From Lobulomyces angularis (lineage: Eukaryota > Chytridiomycota > Chytridiomycetes > Lobulomycetales > Lobulomycetaceae), in contig JADHYX010000255.1 of assembly GCA_027604685.1 (NCBI GenBank), forward strand, positions 5,308-31,240: DNA of 25,933 bases, in the 5' to 3' direction. Positions 19,961 to 25,933 of the stretch are shown piece after piece. Made by a program: the position numbers and the translations under genes. The notes below the pieces were generated by a model. That model worked only from the letters and a program-made list of their open reading frames with translations, ran no database searches and was not told the DNA's origin. The first letter of the stretch is position 1, and each line of letters begins with the position of its first letter.

Positions 19961-20870
19961 TATGGAATACTTTTGTAAATTCAGTAACTCCACAGCTCCC
20001 GTTTGATGAGATTACTAATATAATAGCAAATATGATTGCTTTTATTGGAATGTTGGAGCATTTAGCGTGGAAAGAAGACAGATCAAATTTGCTTTAAATG
20101 AAAAAAGTAAAAAAAAAAATAACCTAGTTCTACTGAAACTGTGGGAGTATAAATTTTGAAATTTCCGAAAGTTACAATGAAGGTATGAAGAGTAATAAAA
20201 GGATTGTGTAAAATTTTGTTTCATTTAGATACTCAGATGGAGTGGAAGTACGTAGACAATTTGTGAAGATACGTCGGTCATTGGAAAACTATAATACGGA
20301 TTAACTGCAAGGTATTATTTTAGATTTTGAAATTATCAAGTGTAATACTTTTAAACATTAAAATCGAAGGCAGTTTACTATTTTTTTCCAATTTTTTTTG
20401 ATAGTTGTAGTTAAAAACAGAAAACTTGCATTTAACACCGCTATTAGAAGTTAAAATTTGTATTTTAGTATTATGCACCTCACTCCATTTTTTTCGATCT
20501 TTAATGTTTTAGATTCAAATTATATTGAAACGGGTGAATGGCACTTGATTTCAACTGCATTAATAAAATTGATATATTTCTGCAAAAAAATTATGGAATT
20601 CTGTTGCATTAAAGAGGTGGTTATCAAGTGTTGTTATAAAAAACCTTTTTGATTTAAATCTGTTAGTTAAAAATGATGACTTCATCCTTCCAAATAATTA
20701 ATTTTGAATGACGAGAAACTTAAAGATTACTTAATTGAAAAAAGGACCATCCAAACTTGAACAGTTAGATAATTAATTAAAAAGGAGAAGTACCATAAGT
20801 TGTTAAAAAAAATTCAACCATTGTATAATCTGCTTAATTTTCAAAAATGCTTCAATTTTTGTAAGTTTTT
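19961..20870 (+). pseudogene. Broken coding fragments, family not recognised
   Basis: Between galactokinase and the second VWA gene, several plus-strand pieces read like protein but do not join into one frame. At about 19955-20096 is LWNTFVNSVTPQLPFDEITN.., ending in a stop. At about 20230-20304, after TTTCATTTAG, is YSDGVEVRRQFVKIRRSLEN with a stop soon after. At about 20510-20575 is DSNYIETGEWHLISTALIKL. At about 20577-20699, in another frame, is KLWNSVALKRWLSSVVIKNL, running to a stop. At about 20712-20870 there are Lys-rich pieces such as EKLKDYLIEKRTIQ. A decayed gene is the simplest reading; an active gene with several uncommon splice sites cannot be excluded. Confidence 0.35.
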
Positions 20871-21067
20871 CAAACCATCATGCTCATAAAAAACTCTTTG
20901 CCACTTTGCTTAATTTAACAAATTGCCACTTTTTTTTAAGAATATATATTACAATATAACATTACCAATCAATAATATAAATATTAATAACTTTCTGCAG
21001 TCAGTTACTATTAATTTATACTTTCTACTGATTTCACACATTTAAATATTTAAGAATTTTTTAATTA
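20871..21067. promoter_or_regulatory. 5' flank of the second VWA gene
   Basis: About 200 bp of AT-rich sequence with no coding signal, including an alternating AT stretch at about 20940-20990. It is presumably the promoter of VWA2. Confidence 0.4.
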
Positions 21068-22646
21068 ATGTCGGCAGAGTTAAGGTAAGTTCAATACTTT
21101 GTTTTCATTTTGATAATAACTGGTTTTGTTCAAATCCATTACTTAAATTGCTAAATCTAAAATATGTGACAGTATTTCTTAATTATTACATTTTAGTGAA
21201 ATTCAAAAACAAATTGCCGCTTTAAATTTATCTTGGCAAGCTGGAAGAAGAGAAGCAGGTGAATATTTTACTTTAATTGCATTTTTATAATTTTTTATTT
21301 GCTTTTAAATAGTCGACTCGTTAGAAAATGAAAATTCTGTGGTGCATGAAGTGGAACCATCAAATCCAAGCACTTCTGTGCAGCGGGCGAGCTCGTTAGA
21401 TGCTTATCAACAAAATCAACAACCATTTCACGATTTAGGTAGAGTCAATTCTCAACCTTCTCCAAAAAATTATTCTTTTGGTCAGTTACCTGCTGGTGCA
21501 GAATTTCAACCTTGTCAATCTCCGGAAACTTTTCCATCTACCAATGGGAACATGGAAGCCCCCTCTTATTATAGCCCGATTCCACCACAAATGGCAAATG
21601 CCAATAAGTCACCATCAATAACGTCCAGTAATTCTTCAGTGTATTCTACATCAGTACCTTCCTCTGCGCAGATGCCTACCCCAAGTTCCTCTTCAAGTAT
21701 GAATAACATGTCTATCATGCCCAGCAGAACAATTCTAGCGGATCAGATGAAGGCAAGATTAGACGCATTGAAAAAAAATAAGATAAACAAACCTGTAGGA
21801 TCAACAAAGAGCATTATTGATATTGCTTTGTTATTTGACTTAACTGGTAGTATGCAGCATTGGTTTGATCAAGCTCATAGAAAGGTGCAAGAAATAGTTA
21901 ATGAAGTTCACCAAAAGTACCCAGAAAGTGAATTAAGAATGGCTTTTGTTGGTTACCGAGATTTCGAAGATGATGGCCTTTCGCGATATGAGGTGCACGA
22001 TTTTTCAGCAGCTGATGAGCTTTCTAACTTTATGGTAATTTACATTTTTCTTTTAATAAAGTTTTATTGCGTCCTTTATAGGCCACTAAAGTAGGACTTT
22101 GTGCTGGTGGTTTTGATGCAGCAGAAGATGTCATTGGTGGATTTGTTGAAATATTAAAGTTAAGTTGGAAAGCTAAAACAAGACTTGTCGTTTTTATTAC
22201 GGATGCGCCAGGTATAATTTCGGTATTTTCTTTTAATGTTTCAAGGGCATGGAGCCGAACTGCATGATATGGGACCAAGGCATGATAGATATATCGATTG
22301 TGAAGATCCTAATGGTTTAAGAACATCAGACTTTAAAAACATTATTAGGGAGCTGTGTAATAAGAATATAGGTGATAATTTGCCACTTTTGTATATAAAA
22401 TTTTTTATTTGTTAGATTTACACTTTTTTCATTTAACGGAAGCAACTAAAAAGATGGAAGTGGTTTTTGATACACTTCTAAAAAAATATAGCTGCAAGCT
22501 TTTCGTTTGGAAGCTAGGTAAGAAATAAAATTGGTGAATGTAATGTATTATGTATTTTTTTTAAATAAGATCAAAATGTTGACCAGTTTTTGCCTAACGT
22601 ACTGCAATCGATTGATAGTTCAGTTATGAAAAGTAATTGGGGATAA
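21068..22646 (+). CDS. Second VWA-domain protein (VWA2)
   Basis: Seven exons: 21068-21084 (17 nt), 21197-21258, 21313-22034, 22082-22211, 22246-22371, 22416-22517 and 22570-22646. They total 1236 nt, or 411 aa. A short helical N-terminus (SEIQKQIAALNLSWQAGRRE) is followed by a disordered Ser/Pro/Gln/Asn-rich stretch to about residue 165, then a VWA domain. Its MIDAS motif is DLTGS (D202, T204, S206), then FVGYRDFEDD, LCAGGFDAAEDVIGGFVEIL, VVFITDAPGHGAELHD, HFFHLTEATKKME and a final QFLPNVLQSI. The domain parallels VWA1 block by block (FVGYxD, W..KT, D.P.H...HD, HFFHL, TKKME), so the two are paralogues, but this protein lacks TFxG repeats. Introns range from 34 bp (22212-22245) to 112 bp. No kinase domain is attached. 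Confidence 0.9.
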
Positions 22647-23201
22647 AGGAAATTTTTATTTTGTTATAGAAAAATTTTATAGTTTAATGTTATTATTGCA
22701 TACTTAAATATTAATATAATCTGATTTGGTAAAAGGAAAATAGGTAATTCATCTTTTTTTTGTAGATTAGTTTATATCTATCACATATAGATTTAATAAC
22801 CGATCCATTTAACTTTTATTCTTATTTATTATGAATTGAGATTTCATAAGCATGCTTAAACCCAACTCCATATGACCCTGTATAAATTGATTAATATAAC
22901 GTAATTCCAGATAATAAAAATAATAACTTTTAATGAATGTAATTTATAAAGACTCGTTCATAATAGAAAGCTAGATAAATGGAATTTGCGTATTATAATA
23001 AGCATAAGATGTTATCTGGTTTACGATTTGGTTGCTACAGGTCTCTATAAATACCAATAGCCCAACAATAATAATTTAATAAAGCTACTTCCCCAATACT
23101 TAATAATATTTTTACTAGAGGATAGCACAAGAGACTGAATAGAAGACCCAATAATTTAATAACCTAGTATGCTTTTTACATTAATTGCATTTAGATAATC
23201 A

Positions 23202-23393
23202 TTAATAATGTATATAGAAGCTATCATTATATTGGGCAGTGTTATTATCGAAAAATCCTTTTATCTCAGCATCTAATACATATTTATCATGAAATTGAGG
23301 GATATATATATATTTTAATTGCTTTATGCACCGTCTTTTTTGCTGACTTATTTTAAAGCCTACAATAATTTGCTTTTTACCTCCTATATCTAA
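23202..23393 (-). pseudogene. Relic of a group II-intron-type reverse transcriptase
   Basis: A 64-codon open stretch contains KYVLDAEIKGFFDNN, preceded by GFKISQQ and IKQLKYI. This matches the region of bacterial and organellar group II intron reverse transcriptases that runs from YGFRPGRSxHDAI to YVLDADIKGFFDNI, including the first catalytic Asp of the RT palm. No YADD box or PQG motif is seen downstream, and stops interrupt both sides. It is therefore at best a short decayed fragment. The match is from memory of the family and needs a search. Confidence 0.45.
23284..23307 (+). repeat. Direct repeat, copy 1
   Basis: A 24-bp word containing aaattgagggatatat that recurs at 24092-24115 with one mismatch. 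It overlaps the reverse-transcriptase-like fragment. Confidence 0.6.
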
Positions 23394-24091
23394 TTAAATA
23401 GAGCTTGTAAGTACTAATTTATAATAAGAGAGTAATATTTCCTATATGTAGTATCAATATAAAAAGAAATTAATCATATATACATACGACATGGACAGAG
23501 GCTATTAAGATATAGTTACCTTTAACTAGTAATCCATATCTATAATATATATAATGAGGAATCTGGGGCCAAATTTATGTATTGGAAATTTTTAGAATTG
23601 CTTTAACGGAACTCTTATTTATAATAAGCAAGTATCTGTACATAAAGGTTTACCTTATCCGTTATCGATCCTATTGAAATTAGCCATCTTTACACAACAA
23701 TTTCGACAAATTCCTCTCAAACTAAAGTGTACTTACAAAAGCCATTGTACACCGTGGCCATATATTCCTATGTGAATAACACTTATCTCCCTTACAGCGA
23801 CGCACAAGATTTGGTCGAGACGGATATAAAGTTTTCATAATAAGCTTTATCTATAACTTTATAAGACCAATACTCATTGATTGTATTAACTCTCATTCCT
23901 GCAAGTTGCTGGTTCAGCCGTTAAATCATAGACTAAAATTCCTCCACTGGAGTTTTTTCAGACATATAAACCTTAAAGATTAGACGAGTTTTAGGCTAGT
24001 TAATCCATACAAATGTAACTACTCTCTACCCCGAAGATATTAATTTTCAAATTATATCGCTTGAGGAATTATATGTGAGTAAAATACTGTT

Positions 24092-24115
24092 TTATCATCA
24101 AATTGAGGGATATAT
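24092..24115 (+). repeat. Direct repeat, copy 2
   Basis: Second copy of the 24-bp word, about 0.8 kb from the first. The sequences around the two copies do not match over longer stretches that I can see. Confidence 0.6.
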
Positions 24116-24429
24116 TTTTAGTAAGTTATTTTACTGTAATATTTAAGAACTGAGATAGTTACATTAATTTAAGGCTGGTGTTGGATACAAGTTAAGTTTC
24201 GATTAATTTCCTACAACTAACTTTTAATTATTATGGGTTTATGGAAAAAGCTCCTAACAGGAATAGCAATTGTATTACATCAATATTTATTGTAATTATC
24301 AATAAGTTTACACTATATAGTTCATGGACGTAGTTTTTTAACTTCTATCAAAAAACGAAATTAAATTTAATGTTACACAAAAATTATACCTCATACAGCA
24401 GCATCATTTATGGGCAAGAGTAGTGAAAA

Positions 24430-25933
24430 CTACTCAGGAATATTTGGAATAATAGCTCTTAAGAATCTCGCAGGACGACCTTCACCAGCCAATATCTCCT
24501 CTACTATCGACTTTTGGTTCAAAGTTGCAACGTCATCCCGATTCCACAACCTCGCTGGGTATGTTGACAAAATTCGCTTTAGCAGCGCAACAACCCATGT
24601 ACAGTAACCTCATCATTCCTCTTCCATGGCTTAGGGCTCATCCTCTTCCTGAAAATTTCCAGCGCTCTATGACAATCTGGGCAAAGCTTTGATGTCCTGT
24701 ACTCATCCAACAACATAACATCAAAACCTGTCTCCCTAAATTTGTGATACCTTCTTTTTTTTGACTCTTTTTCTCGTTGAAGTTGAGTATAACGAAGTTT
24801 TAGATTATTAGAACCGAGGCAATACAACAGATCTCTTTTGTTTTGGTCAATCACAACGTAGTTTTCTTTGACCAAACCACAGGAATTTTCATCAAGATAA
24901 ACCTCAGAACTTGGACCATACAATCTGATCCTCTTCTTTCCCTGTAAAAAATTAAATTTAAAGAAATAATTAATGTGTTGTACCCTTCGACCTTTGGTTG
25001 GTGGTGGACCAATATTAACAGAGACGCCAACCAAATCAGTTCTAATCATTCCAGTAAATGATAATTCATTGTTTAAACCTCTTTTTCTTCTAAAGGCTTT
25101 CTTACTCAAGTTGAAAACTTGAGACCAATACCCAGGTTTAGTCGCCTCATTAATTGGCACTGATTGAGTTATACCCAAAATCTGTTGAAGAAGTATTGTA
25201 GTATCAATGATTATATAACGAGGAATAGTGGAGGTTGAAAGGGGGATAGCATTGAAAGCTTTTAAACCATATTGATCGAAAAGACGACTCAACTCAATAT
25301 AGGAATTCAAATATGCTTCAGGACGGGTAGTAATGTCGCGAGGGATACCATTTGCAATAATCTGTTGAGGAAGAATAGCCAGGATGTGAGCAGTCAGAAC
25401 TTGGTCATCTAAGTGGAGACTTTCTGGTAATGAAAGGCTATCGAAAATAGCAGAGCGAACGATGTTTGCTCTTTCCCTAAGATTATTAATATGCAAATCC
25501 CTTTCAATTTTTAAATTTTGACGTTCCACATCTGGGAGATTACGCGGAATTTGCGGTGGATAATTTTGTTTTACAGCAATTCAAGTAATTAGAGTATTAA
25601 TCTTTTTTATGAAATTTCTTTGAACAGTTACTAAAATTGATTAATTTTTTTTTATTCAACAAAATTTTACCTTTAATATTAGTCTCAAATGTTTCGGACA
25701 TATATATAGCAAGTTGTTTAAAGTATTTTATTCCTTCCCCATCATAATTAATCAATTGTTTGTAATTTTTAATATAAGGTAAAAAGTGATTTACCAACAC
25801 AGTTCTATCGCTCCCACTTCTATTAACACTGTTATCAGTTTTGTTTAACTCTGATGCAATAACCTCAAAAGCCTGCTTGTGCAAAGGTATTTGATCAGTA
25901 GGAGGACAATTAAGCAGGTAGTATTTTGAAAAA
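24430..25933 (-). pseudogene. Broken Fanzor (eukaryotic TnpB-like RNA-guided nuclease), 5' end beyond window
   Basis: Fanzors are TnpB relatives carried by eukaryotic transposons. The frame is open at the window edge (LLNCPPTDQ, HFLPYIKNYKQLINYDGEGI). It passes a 40-bp intron (25631-25670), then an in-frame TGA at 25581-25583, and continues through LPDVERQNLKIERDLH and a 42-bp intron (24942-24983). The RuvC-I segment VVIDQNKRDLLYCLG keeps its Asp. The distance from there to LLDEYRTSKLCPDCH is far too short, so most of the RuvC-II region with its catalytic Glu is missing. The zinc ribbon (CPDCH ... HGLLRC) is hit by a TAA at 24579-24581. A frame change then precedes the RuvC-III piece LWNRDDVATLNQ, and the reading ends at 24430-24432. 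Two stops, a deletion and a frameshift mean it cannot be active. No terminal repeat or guide RNA could be assigned. Confidence 0.8.

Larger units (their letters stand above)
22647..24429. other. Gene-poor region of distinct texture
   Basis: About 1.8 kb without an intact gene. Compared with the rest of the window it has fewer long A or T homopolymers and more mixed AT sequence. Short minus-strand stretches read like protein fragments: the reverse-transcriptase-like piece listed separately, and at about 23914-23793 GMRVNTINEYWSYKVIDKAY with a stop soon after. This suggests inserted, now decayed DNA, for example organellar or mobile-element sequence. No tRNA or rRNA is recognised. Confidence 0.5.

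Noticed and set aside
20510..20652. Cys-loop receptor-like phrase SNYIETGEWHLIS
   Set aside because: It resembles the end of a ligand-gated channel extracellular domain, but no Cys-loop or membrane helices are found in the surrounding frames.
23880..23960. Possible tRNA T-arm (GGTTCAGCC) and nearby hairpin
   Set aside because: No matching acceptor, D or anticodon arms could be folded around it.
24410..24607. Plus-strand ORF near the Fanzor 3' end
   Set aside because: It is antisense to the RuvC-III part of the Fanzor relic and has no recognisable features.
1..25933. Bacterial operons, CRISPR arrays, rRNA genes
   Set aside because: Every gene is intron-containing and eukaryotic; no regularly spaced direct repeats of CRISPR type and no rRNA core sequences are seen.

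Overview
This window looks like nuclear DNA from a compact, very AT-rich eukaryote, most likely an early-diverging fungus (Cryptomycota/Rozella-like, chytrid or mucoromycete). The points in favour are dense spliceosomal introns, mostly 34-70 bp, with GT..AG ends and sometimes a TACTAAC-type branch site; a Ugo1-type mitochondrial carrier; long A and T homopolymers; intergenic gaps of only tens to hundreds of bases; and an Rhizophagus/chytrid-style Fanzor relic at the right end. The species cannot be fixed from the sequence. I rebuilt each gene exon by exon. All nine intact gene models keep one open frame, and each total coding length is a multiple of three.

Layout, left to right. 0.2-5.6 kb, minus strand: MRE11 (DNA double-strand-break nuclease, 15 exons, one only 4 nt long) and the anaphase-promoting-complex TPR subunit APC8/CDC23. 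5.6-8.6 kb, plus strand: PGAM5-type mitochondrial phosphatase, whose start codon lies 37 bp from that of APC8, then a Ugo1/SLC25A46-like mitochondrial carrier. 9.0-9.8 kb, minus: a small multi-pass membrane protein of an unnamed family. 9.8-11.2 kb: no intact gene, but frame-broken coding remnants on the minus strand. 11.2-12.6 kb, minus: a coiled-coil protein, divergent from the next gene. 12.9-18.0 kb, plus: a von Willebrand A (VWA) protein with seventeen TFxG motifs, followed directly by an alpha-kinase. 18.2-19.9 kb, minus: galactokinase-family GHMP kinase. 19.9-21.1 kb: decayed coding fragments. 21.1-22.6 kb, plus: a second VWA protein whose VWA domain is clearly paralogous to the first. 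22.6-24.4 kb: a gene-poor stretch of different sequence texture with a trace of a group II-intron-type reverse transcriptase. 24.4 kb to the window end, minus: a broken Fanzor (eukaryotic TnpB relative).

The most interesting unit is the VWA / alpha-kinase / VWA neighbourhood. In Dictyostelium VwkA the VWA domain and the alpha-kinase are joined in one protein. Here the same two modules sit in the same order and orientation as adjacent separate genes, with a second VWA gene close by. A physical or kinase-substrate relationship is an inference from this arrangement.
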